The notes: generated by a model not told the origin, from the sequence alone. DNA of 64,000 nucleotides from Phaeobacter gallaeciensis DSM 26640 (GCF_000511385.1 NC_023137.1:3665001-3729000); one strand, 5' to 3'. Positions 51,513 to 60,929 are shown, counted from the stretch's first letter. Translations and numbers: made by a program.

Positions 51513-52556
51513 ATGGCACCTTTGCAACCGGGGATGGAAGCAGTCTTGAGCCTTTGGGAGTCTTATCGCATGCGGCTGCGGCGGAAACGTCGCATCCTGC
51601 GTGCCATGCGCAAGTCCCGCGAGCTGTCAGCGGTTCAGGACCAGACGGATCGTATCCGACCGGGCGATATCCTGCTGGTAACCACCTTGCGCAATGAGCA
51701 GATCCGGTTGCCCTATTTCCTCGACTACTACCGTAAGCTCGGCGTCAATCATTTCCTTGTTGTCGACAACGGATCGGTGGATGGCACACGTGAGTATCTG
51801 CGCGGCATGCCGGATGTCTCGGTCTGGCATACCATGGCGAGCTACAAGCGTGCGGGGTTTGGCATCGATTGGATGAACCATCTGAAACGACGCTATGCCC
51901 ATGGCCATTGGGTTCTGGTGGTCGATCCGGATGAGCTGTTCATCTATCCTTTCTGCGACAGTCGACCGCTGCGCGCGCTAACGGACTGGCTGGACAGTTC
52001 GGCTATCCGCAGTTTCTCTGCGATGTTGATTGACGTCTACCCGAAGGGCAAACTGGATGCCGTGCCCTACAACGCCGGGCAGGATCCACTTGAGATCGCC
52101 AATTGGTTCGATAGCGGCAACTACTCGATCAAGCGCAATCCGACTTACGGCAACCTCTGGATACAAGGGGGACCACGGGCGCGGGTATTTTTTGCGGATC
52201 AGCCAAAGAAGGCGCCAGCCTTGAACAAGATCCCGCTAGTGAAATGGGATCGGCGCTATACCTACGTCAGCTCGACCCATGCACTGCTGCCGCGTGGCTT
52301 AAATCAGGTTTATGAGACCGACGGCGGCGAGAAGGCCAGTGGCGCGCTCTTGCACACCAAGTTTCTGCATACGTTTGTCTCCAAAGCCGAGGAAGAGATG
52401 CTGCGTGGGCAGCACTACGCCGGGTCCGCCGAATACAAAGCCTATGCTGAGGCTGCCGGAGATCAGCCCGAGCTTTGGTGCAAGTGGAGTGAGAAATATA
52501 TCAACTGGCGCCAGCTGGAGATTCTGGGCCTGATGTCCAAGGGGAATTGGGCATGA
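51513..52556 (+). CDS. Glycosyltransferase (GT-A, GT2/GT92-like)
   Basis: A 347-aa cytosolic glycosyltransferase with a basic N-terminus. The GT-A start is DILLVTTLRNEQIRLPYFLDYYRKLGVNHFLVVDNGSVDGT, and the metal-binding DxD-like motif lies in LVVDPDELFI (residue ~137). Such proteins (Glyco_tranf_2_4 type) occur in roseobacter surface polysaccharide loci. ATG 51513 is used; ATG 51534 is possible. The stop overlaps the branching-enzyme gene by four bases. Confidence 0.82.
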   Translation: MAPLQPGMEAVLSLWESYRMRLRRKRRILRAMRKSRELSAVQDQTDRIRPGDILLVTTLRNEQIRLPYFLDYYRKLGVNHFLVVDNGSVDGTREYLRGMPDVSVWHTMASYKRAGFGIDWMNHLKRRYAHGHWVLVVDPDELFIYPFCDSRPLRALTDWLDSSAIRSFSAMLIDVYPKGKLDAVPYNAGQDPLEIANWFDSGNYSIKRNPTYGNLWIQGGPRARVFFADQPKKAPALNKIPLVKWDRRYTYVSSTHALLPRGLNQVYETDGGEKASGALLHTKFLHTFVSKAEEEMLRGQHYAGSAEYKAYAEAAGDQPELWCKWSEKYINWRQLEILGLMSKGNWA

Positions 52557-54253
52557 GCGCTGTCGGCATCGTCATGCTGGTCCACACGGCGCTGGATCGT
52601 GCAGAACAGGTGGCCCGGCATTGGGTGGCAGGGGGGTGCCCCGTTGTTCTTCATGTCGACAAAAAAGTCCCTCAGGCAACATATGCGGCGTTTAAGGCTG
52701 CGTTTTCCGGTGACCCCATGGTGCGGTTTTCGCGGCGGCATCGCTGCGAATGGGGAACCTGGGGCATTGTTGCAGCGTCGCAGTCTGCTTCGGAGTTGTT
52801 GCTGGCGACATACCCATCTGTGCGGCATGTTTTCCTCGCCTCCGGGTCCTGCTTGCCGCTGCGGCCTGTGTCGGATCTGGTGGATTACCTCGCCGCGCGT
52901 CCGCGCACGGATTTTATCGAAAGTGCCACCACCGCTGATGTTCCGTGGATCGTCGGGGGGCTGGATGTTGAACGTTTTACACTGCGCTTTCCCTTCTCCT
53001 GGAAAAAACACCGCCATCTCTTTGATGGATATGTCTCGCTACAACGCAAGCTGGGCATCCGGCGCAAGATTCCCGATGGGTTGGTCCCGCATATGGGCAG
53101 CCAGTGGTGGTGCCTGACACGACAGACCCTGTCGGCCATTTTGGAGGACCCGGACCGGCCACGATATGACCGGTATTTCCGCAAGGTCTGGATCCCCGAT
53201 GAGAGCTACTATCAGACCCTTGCGCGGCTCTATTCCGGCAATATCGAGAGTCGATCTCTCACTTTGTCCAAGTTCGATTTTCAGGGCAAACCGCATAATT
53301 TCTACGATGATCATCTACAGCTGCTGCGCCGCTCTGATTGTTTTGTTGCACGCAAGATCTGGCCGCATGCAGATCGGCTTTATGCGACATTTCTGGGGGA
53401 TCGGCCGGATGTGATGAAGAGCAGGGAACCCAATCCAGGCAAAATCGACCGAATTTTTGCCAAGGCGGTTGAGCGTCGGACCCGGGGGCGTCCGGGGCTG
53501 TATATGCAGAGCCGTCTTCCCGCCAACGGGTTGGAAAATGGTATTACCTGCAATCCTTATTCGATGTTCCAGGGCTTTGCTGAGCTGTTTGAGAATTTTG
53601 AGGAATGGCTGACCCAGGTCACCGGCGCCAAAGTACACGGTCATCTGTTTGCACCTAATAGCGTCGAATTCGCCGATCGCCAGACGCTGATCAACGGCGG
53701 TCTCAGCGACAGTGCAAAGCTGCGCGACTATCATCCGAAGGGGTTTCTGACCAATCTGATCTGGAACACACGCGGAGAGCGACAGTGTTTTCAGTTTGGG
53801 CCACAAGACAATCAGGCCATCAACTGGCTGGTGGCGCGTGACCCAAATGCGCAGGTCTCAGTAATCTCCGGTGCTTGGGCGGTGCCGCTGTTTCGGTCCA
53901 ATCGAAACTTTTCCGACCTGAGACGGGAGGCGGCGAGATTGCAGCAGATTGAAGCCAAACATCTTGAGATCCTGCGTTCCAAATACGTGAAGGCGCGTGT
54001 TCGGATCTGGTCAATGGCGGAATTTGTCGAGGCTCCGATGGAGCCGATACAGACCGTTCTTGATGAATTTGGGGCGCAGGCGCAGCGCCACTTGAATACC
54101 GCGCCGACAATGGTGGATCTGGCGGGTTTTGGCCAGTTTCTGCAAAATCTCAAGAACCAGGGGATGCACCCCTATCTGATGGGTGATTTTCCGGCGGAAC
54201 AAGGGCCGTTGAACATGTCCAAAACGCCGCGCAAACCCTATCTGGTACGATAA
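52553..54253 (+). CDS. GT14-type branching glycosyltransferase with C-terminal extension
   Basis: A 566-aa protein. The N-terminal ~300 residues match the core-2/I-branching beta-1,6-N-acetylglucosaminyltransferase fold (MLVHTALDRAEQVARHW, VVLHVDKK, FLASGSCLPLRP, GSQWWCLTRQT, PDESYYQTLARL). The rest (~300-566) is a Rhodobacteraceae-type extension, which I think matches DUF5928, of unknown function (MYHRS-type motifs absent). Expected to add a branch sugar to a surface glycan. Overlaps the upstream GT gene by four bases and is followed by the sulfotransferase gene after six bases. Confidence 0.83.
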   Translation: MSAVGIVMLVHTALDRAEQVARHWVAGGCPVVLHVDKKVPQATYAAFKAAFSGDPMVRFSRRHRCEWGTWGIVAASQSASELLLATYPSVRHVFLASGSCLPLRPVSDLVDYLAARPRTDFIESATTADVPWIVGGLDVERFTLRFPFSWKKHRHLFDGYVSLQRKLGIRRKIPDGLVPHMGSQWWCLTRQTLSAILEDPDRPRYDRYFRKVWIPDESYYQTLARLYSGNIESRSLTLSKFDFQGKPHNFYDDHLQLLRRSDCFVARKIWPHADRLYATFLGDRPDVMKSREPNPGKIDRIFAKAVERRTRGRPGLYMQSRLPANGLENGITCNPYSMFQGFAELFENFEEWLTQVTGAKVHGHLFAPNSVEFADRQTLINGGLSDSAKLRDYHPKGFLTNLIWNTRGERQCFQFGPQDNQAINWLVARDPNAQVSVISGAWAVPLFRSNRNFSDLRREAARLQQIEAKHLEILRSKYVKARVRIWSMAEFVEAPMEPIQTVLDEFGAQAQRHLNTAPTMVDLAGFGQFLQNLKNQGMHPYLMGDFPAEQGPLNMSKTPRKPYLVR

Positions 54254-54259
54254 CGAACC

Positions 54260-55690
54260 ATGCATCAGAACTTTGATTACTTCGTTGTGTTTGCCGAAAT
54301 GCGCACCGGCTCGAATTTTCTTGAAGCCAATCTGAACGCGCTGGAGGGGGTCACCTGCCACGGTGAGGCGTTTAATCCCCATTTTATCAGTTACCCAAAC
54401 CGCGAGACGACGCTGGGGTGGACGCAGCAGCGCCGCGATAGTGATGCACTGGGGTTTCTGAACCTTTTTCGTAGTGCTGAGGGGGGACTGAACGGGTTTC
54501 GTTATTTCCATGACCACGATCCACGCGTATTGGACCAGGTCCTGGACGATCCGCGTTGTGCCAAGATTATCCTGACCCGAAATCCGGCTGATAGCTATGT
54601 CTCCCACCAGATTGCACAACGCACTGGTCAGTGGAAGTTGACTAACGTGAAACGTCGCAAGGAAGGGCTGGCAACGATCAATGCGGAGGAATTCGCGCGG
54701 CATGTGACAGAGCTGCAGAGCTTTCAGGTTACCTTGCTGAATCGGCTGCAGAAATCTGGGCAGACAGCGTTTTATGTCGCCTATGAGGATCTGCAGGATC
54801 TGGAGGTTCTCAATGGGCTGGCCAAATGGCTGGGCGTGAAGTCCCGGCTGGACCAGCTTGATGACAGTCTCAAGCCGCAGAACCCTACCTCGCTGGAGGA
54901 GAAAGTCGCCAATCCGCAGGAACTGGATCGCGCGATGGCGGGGTTGGATCGGTTCAACCTGTCGCGTACCCCGAACTTCGAACCGCGTCGCGGGCCGGTG
55001 GTCCCTGAGTATATTGCTGGTCAACAGCTGCCGTTGTTGTTTCTGCCGGTCAGTGGCGGACCAACTGATATTGTCTGCGGCTGGATGGCCGGGCAGGAAC
55101 CCGATGGCGGAGAGGCGCTGATTTCTGGGATGAACCAGAAACAGCTGCGCCAGTGGAAGCGCGGTCATCCCGGATTTCGCAGCCTGACCGTGCTGCGCCA
55201 TCCCGTGGCCCGCCTGCATCATGTTTTCTGCACCCGTATTCTGGACACCGGGCCGAAATCTCTGCGCCAGATCCGCAATCTGATGCGCAATCAGTTCAAG
55301 GTGCCATTGCCGAAAGATCCAGCAGATGGGTCGTACACGCAGGACCAACATCGCTTGGCCTTTGCGAAGTTTGTTGAGGTGATTGGCGCCAATTTGTCGG
55401 GCCAGACCGGGTTCCGCACCAATGCGTCCTGGGCGACGCAGGCACAGACGATTGCCGGGTTCGCAACGATCCAGTCGCCGGATCTGATCTTGCGGGAAGC
55501 AGATTTGGTGCGCACATTGCCGGATCTTGCCCGCTGGGTTGGGCGATCAGAAAATGTCCTGCCCGCGGCGCTGGAGATGGATCATCCCTACAGTCTGGCA
55601 GATATCTATGATGCCGAATTGGAGGCGCAGATCGCGTCGGTGTATCAGCGCGATTATCTGTTGTTTGGATTCGGAGACTGGGGCGCGTGA
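54260..55690 (+). CDS. Tandem sulfotransferase-like protein (NodH-type)
   Basis: A 476-aa protein that looks like two fused sulfotransferase domains. The first (residues 1-~245) has the PAPS-binding pattern FAEMRTGSNFLEANLN (residues 11-26) and the 3'-phosphate loop IILTRNPADSYVSHQI. The second starts near residue 258 with LLFLPVSGGPTD, which aligns with the PKTGGT-type loop but lacks its lysine, followed by SLTVLRHPVARLHHVF. The second half may thus be inactive or have another role. Likely to sulfate a glycan made by the two upstream glycosyltransferases (inference). Confidence 0.75.
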   Translation: MHQNFDYFVVFAEMRTGSNFLEANLNALEGVTCHGEAFNPHFISYPNRETTLGWTQQRRDSDALGFLNLFRSAEGGLNGFRYFHDHDPRVLDQVLDDPRCAKIILTRNPADSYVSHQIAQRTGQWKLTNVKRRKEGLATINAEEFARHVTELQSFQVTLLNRLQKSGQTAFYVAYEDLQDLEVLNGLAKWLGVKSRLDQLDDSLKPQNPTSLEEKVANPQELDRAMAGLDRFNLSRTPNFEPRRGPVVPEYIAGQQLPLLFLPVSGGPTDIVCGWMAGQEPDGGEALISGMNQKQLRQWKRGHPGFRSLTVLRHPVARLHHVFCTRILDTGPKSLRQIRNLMRNQFKVPLPKDPADGSYTQDQHRLAFAKFVEVIGANLSGQTGFRTNASWATQAQTIAGFATIQSPDLILREADLVRTLPDLARWVGRSENVLPAALEMDHPYSLADIYDAELEAQIASVYQRDYLLFGFGDWGA

Positions 55691-55710
55691 CTGCCAGATG
55701 ATCTGATCGA

Positions 55711-56175
55711 TCAGGCCGCCTGAACGGACTGATCTTCGGTCAGGATGGTGTGGAGTGTCGCTGGATCGGGGTTTGCCCGCAATTTCGTGCAGAAACTCTG
55801 CTCGCGCAGGGTGCGCGATACCAGCGCCAGGGCTTTCAGGTGCTCGACACCGGCATCTTCAGGTGCGAACAGCGCGAATGCGATGTCGATTGGCTGGCGG
55901 TCCACGGCGCCAAACTCCAGCGGAGTGTCCAGCACCAGAAACACGCCAACCACCTTATCCAGCCCATCCAGACGTGCATGGGGCAGGGCAACGCCGTGCC
56001 CGACCCCGGTGGGGCCAAGGCTTTCGCGATCCAGCAAAGCCTCGACCGTTGGTTGCGCGGGCAGCCCGTAGGCGAGTTGAGCAACATCTGCAATCTCTTG
56101 AAACAGACGCTTTTTGCTGGATGCAGCACCAAAGACACGAACGGCCTCTGGCTTCAGGATGTTAGAGATCTGCAT
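55711..56175 (-). CDS. ptsN: PTS IIA-like nitrogen-regulatory protein
   Basis: A 154-aa EIIA-Ntr. The phosphorylated histidine is H66 in GVALPHARLDG; ESLGPTGVGHG and VFLVLDTPLEFGAVDRQPIDIAFALFAPED are typical. It acts in the regulatory PTS-Ntr system, not in sugar uptake. It follows hpf on the same strand, the usual order. Confidence 0.95.
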   Translation of the reverse strand: MQISNILKPEAVRVFGAASSKKRLFQEIADVAQLAYGLPAQPTVEALLDRESLGPTGVGHGVALPHARLDGLDKVVGVFLVLDTPLEFGAVDRQPIDIAFALFAPEDAGVEHLKALALVSRTLREQSFCTKLRANPDPATLHTILTEDQSVQAA

Positions 56176-56218
56176 ACTTCGATAGCTCCGCTCAACTCAC
56201 GTAAGACGCCGTGACAGG

Positions 56219-56782
56219 TTACGGATCGATCCACCCGATATTCCCGTCTTCCCGACGATAGACGACATTCAGGCCGTCCTTGCCTTCCTTGCGAAACACC
56301 AGAACCGGGGCGCCTGCCAGTTCCATTTGCATCACGGCCTCGCCAACCGAAAGGGATGGAATTTGCGTTTCCATCTCGGCGACGATGATTGGCTGCAATG
56401 ATTCTGGTTCAGACTCGGTGCCGGCGTCTTCAGAGGCGAGGATATAAGAGCTAGCGCCGGAGAGTTCAACCGGCTCGCTCCGGTCGCGGTGGTGGTCCTT
56501 CAAACGGCGCTTGTAACGGCGCAGCTGTTTTTCCATTTTTTCACAGCAGGCCTCAAATGCGGCATAAATTTCAGTGGCATGCGCTTTTGCTTGTGCGGTC
56601 AGACCAGTGGACAGATGCACAGTCGTTTCACAAACATATTCATGCGCAGACCGCGAAAAGACAACATTGGCGTCAGTCGGACGTTCAGCATATTTCGCGA
56701 CCGCCGCTCCAAGCTCCGATTGCACATGGGACTGCAACGCTTCGCCAATGTCGATCTGTTTTCCGCTGATTTGGTAACGCAT
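56219..56782 (-). CDS. hpf: Ribosome hibernation promoting factor (long form)
   Basis: A 187-aa long-type HPF: N-terminal ribosome-binding domain (RYQISGKQIDIGEALQSHVQSELGAAVAKY, MEKQLRRYKRRLKDHH) plus the C-terminal dimerisation domain (PIIVAEMETQIPSLSVGEAVMQMELAGAPVLVFRKEGKDGLNVVYRREDGNIGWI). Forms 100S dimers in stationary phase. Ribosome binding site GGAGATC upstream of the ATG at 56782. Confidence 0.95.
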   Translation of the reverse strand: MRYQISGKQIDIGEALQSHVQSELGAAVAKYAERPTDANVVFSRSAHEYVCETTVHLSTGLTAQAKAHATEIYAAFEACCEKMEKQLRRYKRRLKDHHRDRSEPVELSGASSYILASEDAGTESEPESLQPIIVAEMETQIPSLSVGEAVMQMELAGAPVLVFRKEGKDGLNVVYRREDGNIGWIDP

Positions 56783-57119
56783 GTGATCTCCTTCACAAAT
56801 AGACCTTCAAAACCCAGTCCGGGCCAAGCCCGCCTGCTATCGTTCAGTTCTGAAAGTGGGATTTAGGCAAGACAGTCGATTGCATTCGTCTGGGCCTTGG
56901 TAACAAGGCTGGAGCGAGGACAGCATCGGACTGCGGTTTTGCCATATCTCAATTCGATGCCAACGAGGCGGGAGAGTCAATGCAAATCGGCGTCAATCGG
57001 TTACCCAAATATGAGGAGGCAGCGGGTTTCCACTTGTTGTCAGATAGTTGACGAATGGCACTCGGCAAAAACCGCGATAGGACGCAGAGGCGACCCATTC
57101 GGAATTGCGGGTGGTGCGA
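56783..57119. other. lptB-hpf intergenic region
   Basis: About 340 bp with no convincing gene. In many proteobacteria rpoN lies between lptB and hpf; I see no rpoN remnant here. It should contain the hpf promoter. Confidence 0.6.
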
Positions 57120-57878
57120 TCAGGAAATCCGGAAATTGTCACCCAGATAGACGCGGCGGACGTTTTCATTGTCGACCACCTCGGCCGGGGTGCCGGACAT
57201 CAGCACCTTGCCGTCGTGCAAGATATACGCCCGGTCCACGATCTCCAGTGTCTCGCGGACATTGTGGTCAGTGATCAGCACACCGATACCGCGTTTCTTG
57301 AGATCGCCCACCAGATGGCGGATATCACCGACAGAGATCGGATCCACCCCGGCAAAGGGCTCATCCAGCAGCAGATACTTCGGGTCTGCCGCCAGGCAGC
57401 GGGCGATTTCAACGCGGCGACGCTCGCCACCCGACAGGGCCAGGGCGGGTGCCCGGCGCAAATGCTCAATCGAGAAATCGGACAACAATTCTTCGAGCCG
57501 TTCGCGCCGTTTGTGAGCGTGCTTCACCGCAATATCCAGCACAGAGGAGATATTGTCCTCCACCGAGAGGCCACGAAAAATCGACATCTCTTGCGGCAGG
57601 TAACCGATCCCCATGCGGGCGCGCCGATACATCGGCAGGGTGGTGGCATTCTGCCCGTCAATCGTGACGGAGCCTGCCTCGGGGAACACCAGCCCGGCAA
57701 TGGCGTAGAAGCTGGTGGTCTTACCCGAGCCATTGGGGCCGAGCAGGGCCACGACTTCGCCCCGGTCCAGCGACATGGAGACGTCGCGGATCACCACCTT
57801 TTTGCTGTAGGATTTGCGCAGCTTCTCGATACGCAGGCCCGAGCTGCCGTTGGTGACTGTCAGTTCCGGTTTTGCCAT
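57120..57878 (-). CDS. lptB: LPS export ABC transporter ATPase LptB
   Basis: A 252-aa ATPase driving lipopolysaccharide transport with LptFG. Walker [18 protein letters not shown]-loop [17 protein letters not shown], signature [16 protein letters not shown], Walker [16 protein letters not shown] and H-loop [13 protein letters not shown]. Start overlaps the lptA stop by one base. Confidence 0.96.
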   Translation of the reverse strand: MAKPELTVTNGSSGLRIEKLRKSYSKKVVIRDVSMSLDRGEVVALLGPNGSGKTTSFYAIAGLVFPEAGSVTIDGQNATTLPMYRRARMGIGYLPQEMSIFRGLSVEDNISSVLDIAVKHAHKRRERLEELLSDFSIEHLRRAPALALSGGERRRVEIARCLAADPKYLLLDEPFAGVDPISVGDIRHLVGDLKKRGIGVLITDHNVRETLEIVDRAYILHDGKVLMSGTPAEVVDNENVRRVYLGDNFRIS

Positions 57879-58378
57879 CAGTCGCCGCCGCCGTTGAGGA
57901 TGGTTTTGACGCGGCCGGACAGGCTTGCGGTGCCAGTGGTCAGATCCACCACAAGACGGTTCGATGTCAATGTGCCCGTTGACTGGCTCAGCAGGACATT
58001 ACCCGTCATCACCACAGTGCCGGAATCGATGGTATATTCGGCTTTGTCGGCCTCAGCTGCGTCGGGGCCATTGACCAGCAGGACATCACCTGTGGCTTCC
58101 AGCCGCTCGACGCCGGTCTTTCCGGTTTCGTCCTGCTTGTAGATCACCAGCACATCATTTGCCGACAGGCGCATCACGCCCTGAATAATCACCACATCAC
58201 CGATAAACCGCGCTGAGCCATCAGCCTGATTTACATCCAGTGTTTCTGCGGTGACCTCAACCGGTTGAGACGGGTCTGCCTTGACCGCGCCAAATGCGAT
58301 GGATGCAGATTGCGCCGAAAGCCCTGTGGCAAACAGGGTGACCGGCAGGCAGAACATCAAAACACGCAGATACAACAC
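57878..58378 (-). CDS. lptA: LPS transport periplasmic protein LptA
   Basis: A 166-aa exported OstA-like protein that bridges the periplasm. Signal peptide (cleavage after LSA) and [41 protein letters not shown], then [26 protein letters not shown]. It lies between lptC and lptB. Confidence 0.93.
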   Translation of the reverse strand: MLYLRVLMFCLPVTLFATGLSAQSASIAFGAVKADPSQPVEVTAETLDVNQADGSARFIGDVVIIQGVMRLSANDVLVIYKQDETGKTGVERLEATGDVLLVNGPDAAEADKAEYTIDSGTVVMTGNVLLSQSTGTLTSNRLVVDLTTGTASLSGRVKTILNGGGD

Positions 58379-58381
58379 AGG

Positions 58382-58981
58382 TTATCTTTCCAATTGTTGC
58401 GGGTCATATAGCAGCTTGACCCCTTTGTTGAAAACCATATGTACCGCCCCGCTATCGGTTTTTGTATCGATCTGCATGGCGCCGGCGGTCAGATCCCCCA
58501 TGGCACCGCTGGCCTGAACCGGGCCGGGGCTGTCCGCGCGCACACCACTGAGGGCTGCATTCAATTCCTGAGTGGTGACACGCAAACCATCGCTGGACAG
58601 GATTTCAACATCGCCGCGAAAGTTTGCCATATCCTTGTCCGGGCGCAAGGCGCCGGTGTCGGAACTTAGCAGGAAACGGCCACCGCCGGTCATCTTGATC
58701 TCAGCCTCAAGGTTCACAGCCGTCGCCGGCGCATCTGCGCCGCCTGGGCGGGCGAGGGCGGCGGTTACCATGATCTCATCGCCCTGCGCCGTAGTGCCTG
58801 AGAAAAATGGCGCGGTGATCTGCTGACCACGGGTACGGTCTTCCAGATCCTGCTCCGCAAAAGGGATCACTGCATCGGTGTTCACGCCGCGCGAAATCAG
58901 AAACATGGTCGACATCAACGCCAGAGCCATCAGCGGCAGCAGGACCTTCAGGTAGGCCACAAGGCGGGAATAGCCGTCCAT
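58382..58981 (-). CDS. lptC: LPS export protein LptC
   Basis: A 199-aa single-pass inner-membrane protein: YSRLVAYLKVLLPLMALALMSTMFLISRG is the anchor, followed by a periplasmic LptC domain (LSSDTGALRPDKDMANFRGDVEILSSDGLRVTTQELNAAL). I chose the ATG at 58981, preceded by AAGGAACG; a longer frame to 59080 overlaps kdsD. Three bases before lptA. Confidence 0.9.
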   Translation of the reverse strand: MDGYSRLVAYLKVLLPLMALALMSTMFLISRGVNTDAVIPFAEQDLEDRTRGQQITAPFFSGTTAQGDEIMVTAALARPGGADAPATAVNLEAEIKMTGGGRFLLSSDTGALRPDKDMANFRGDVEILSSDGLRVTTQELNAALSGVRADSPGPVQASGAMGDLTAGAMQIDTKTDSGAVHMVFNKGVKLLYDPQQLER

Positions 58982-58997
58982 CGTTCCTTGGCCTCCG

Positions 58998-59969
58998 TTA
59001 GCCCAGCCCGACGCGCAGGCAGTCGTGGATATGCAGCAACCCCACCGCCTGCGCGGTGTTACCCTCCGGATCGACAACAAACAGGCAGGTAATCTTACGG
59101 TCGTTCATGATCGCGACGGCTTCTTCGGCCAATGAACCGGGGGCAATCGTTGTCGGATCGCTGGTCATCACATCAGCCGCTGTTTTGTCCAGCAACCCAT
59201 CCATATGCCGCCTTAAGTCACCGTCGGTTATAATGCCCTGCAAGGCGCCATCGGCGCCTGTGACGCCTGCGACGCCAAATCCCTTCTGGCTGATTTCGAT
59301 CAGCGCATCGGACATCGGGGTGTCTGCACCGACCAGCGGCAGCGCGGCCCCGTCGTGCATAAGATCGTCGACCTTTGACAGCCGCGCGCCCAATTTACCA
59401 CCGGGGTGGAAGGCGCGGAAGTTTTCAGGCCGGAAATCGCGATGCTTCATCAGGGCGATGGCCAGCGCATCGCCCATCGCCAATGTCAGCGTTGTTGAAA
59501 TCGACGGCACCATGCCAAAGCCGCAGGCCTCCCCCAAGGCGGGAATTTGCAGATGCACATCCGCCTCTTTCATCAGGGTGCTGTCCATACGGCTGGACAG
59601 CCCGATCAGCGGGATACCGAAGCGACGGGTGAACGACAGAAGGTTGGCCAGCTCAGGCGCTTCACCCGAATTGGAGATCGCCAGAACCACATCTCCCTTG
59701 GATAACATGCCGAGGTCGCCATGGCTGGCTTCTGCCGGATGGACGAAATAGGCGGGCGTTCCGGTAGATGCGAGAGTCGCCGCGATCTTATGCCCGATAT
59801 GGCCGGATTTGCCGATCCCGCTGACGATAACGCGGCCTTCGGCCTGCAAGACCAGATCAACCGCTTCGGCAAAGCGCGCATCCAGCCCGTCTGCCAGCGC
59901 ATCAAGGGCGCGGGCCTCATCGGTGATCACCTGTCGCGCGGTGGCGAGGAATGTCTCTGCGCTGCTCAT
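58998..59969 (-). CDS. kdsD: Arabinose-5-phosphate isomerase
   Basis: A 323-aa enzyme making D-arabinose-5-phosphate, the first step to KDO of lipopolysaccharide. SIS domain with GRVIVSGIGKSGHIGHKIAATLASTGTPAYFVHPAEASHGDLGM and AISNSGEAPEL, then two CBS domains (~205-323). Context (lptCAB) fits. Start overlaps the RNase D stop by four bases. Confidence 0.95.
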   Translation of the reverse strand: MSSAETFLATARQVITDEARALDALADGLDARFAEAVDLVLQAEGRVIVSGIGKSGHIGHKIAATLASTGTPAYFVHPAEASHGDLGMLSKGDVVLAISNSGEAPELANLLSFTRRFGIPLIGLSSRMDSTLMKEADVHLQIPALGEACGFGMVPSISTTLTLAMGDALAIALMKHRDFRPENFRAFHPGGKLGARLSKVDDLMHDGAALPLVGADTPMSDALIEISQKGFGVAGVTGADGALQGIITDGDLRRHMDGLLDKTAADVMTSDPTTIAPGSLAEEAVAIMNDRKITCLFVVDPEGNTAQAVGLLHIHDCLRVGLG

Positions 59970-60580
59970 GAGTGTGCAAAGATGTCTGTGTCAGACCAAC
60001 CTGCGAGGTCCAACTTGGCGCGCATTGGCAGGAAATCGAAGCAGGCCCGTGCCATGTCACTGCGACCTTCACGTTCCAGACGCTTGTCCAGAGCGGCACG
60101 CAAACGGTGTAGGTGCAGCACGTCGGAGGCGGCATAGTCAAGCTGTGCGTCGCTCAGTTGCGCGGCACCCCAATCGCTCATCTGCTGTTGTTTGGAAATA
60201 TCCACGCCGATCAGCTCCTGCGTCAGGTTTCTCAGCCCATGGCGATCCGTATAGGTGCGTACCAGGCGGCTGGCGATCTTGGTACAATAAACCGGGGCAG
60301 CCAATGCGCCAAAGGCATGATACATCGCGGCGATATCGAACCGGCCAAAATGAAACAATTTCAGAACCTTGGGGTCCTCCAGCATCGCGCAAAGATTCGG
60401 CGCTGCGGTCTGCCCTTTGGCGATCTGCACCATATGGGCATTGCCGTCACCGCCCGACAGCTGAACGACACAGAGCCGATCCCGATGCGGGTTGAGTCCC
60501 ATCGTCTCGCAGTCGATTGCGACCACCGGCCCCAGATCGAGCCCGTCGGGCAGGTCGTTTTGATAGAGGTGATTGGCCAA
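59966..60580 (-). CDS. Ribonuclease D-like 3'-5' exonuclease
   Basis: A 204-aa DEDD exonuclease: exo I VVAIDCETMGLNPHRDRLCVVQL, exo II FHFGRFDIAAMYHAFG and exo III SDAQLDYAASDVLHLHRLRAAL. It lacks the HRDC domain of enteric RNase D, as usual for short alphaproteobacterial forms. The start is probably the TTG at 60580 (MANHLYQNDLP), with AAGGA upstream; a frame to ATG 60652 adds a non-conserved tail. Head of the kdsD-lptCAB run. Confidence 0.88.
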   Translation of the reverse strand: MANHLYQNDLPDGLDLGPVVAIDCETMGLNPHRDRLCVVQLSGGDGNAHMVQIAKGQTAAPNLCAMLEDPKVLKLFHFGRFDIAAMYHAFGALAAPVYCTKIASRLVRTYTDRHGLRNLTQELIGVDISKQQQMSDWGAAQLSDAQLDYAASDVLHLHRLRAALDKRLEREGRSDMARACFDFLPMRAKLDLAGWSDTDIFAHS

Positions 60581-60798
60581 GTGACAGGATCCTTTGTCTT
60601 GCCGATGCGGCGTGTTTGGCACCGAGATAGGGGTTTCGGCGGGCAAACTCAACTCTTGCAGGGCATAGGATCCATCGACACGTCTGCACTCAGGCTGAAC
60701 CTCAGGTCAGGGCGGAGCTAAGTGGTCAATGGATAGGCCGACACACAATGCCCAGCACCATCGGTATGCTGCTCGTGCAAATGATACTGTCGGGGATA

Positions 60799-60885
60799 TG
60801 GTGCCCAGGAGAGGACTCGAACCTCCACGTCCATACGGACACTAGCACCTGAAGCTAGCGCGTCTACCAATTCCGCCACCTGGGC
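60799..60885 (-). tRNA. tRNA-Leu (CAG anticodon), copy 1
   Basis: Cloverleaf on the minus strand: acceptor GCCCAGG/CCTGGGC, D-arm GCG...CGC, anticodon stem CTAGC/GCTAG with loop TTCAGGT (CAG), long variable arm (TGTCCGTATGGACGT), T-arm GGAGG/CCTCT with loop TTCGAGT. CCA is encoded (60799-60801). Confidence 0.97.
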
Positions 60886-60900
60886 AGGTGTCGTGAGGGG

Positions 60901-60929
60901 CGTATAAGCAGAAGCAGCAGGGGCGTCAA
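60901..60929 (-). promoter_or_regulatory. Promoter of tRNA-Leu copy 1
   Basis: On the minus strand TTGACG, 17 bp, TATACG, placed 16 bp upstream of the tRNA 5' end. A good housekeeping sigma promoter match. Confidence 0.7.

Noticed and set aside
54011..55351. 446-codon minus-strand frame opposite the sulfotransferase gene
   Set aside because: Antisense shadow caused by high third-position G+C; no domain or ribosome binding site.
57105..58142. 345-codon + frame opposite lptB-lptA
   Set aside because: Covers two well-identified genes on the other strand; no family features.
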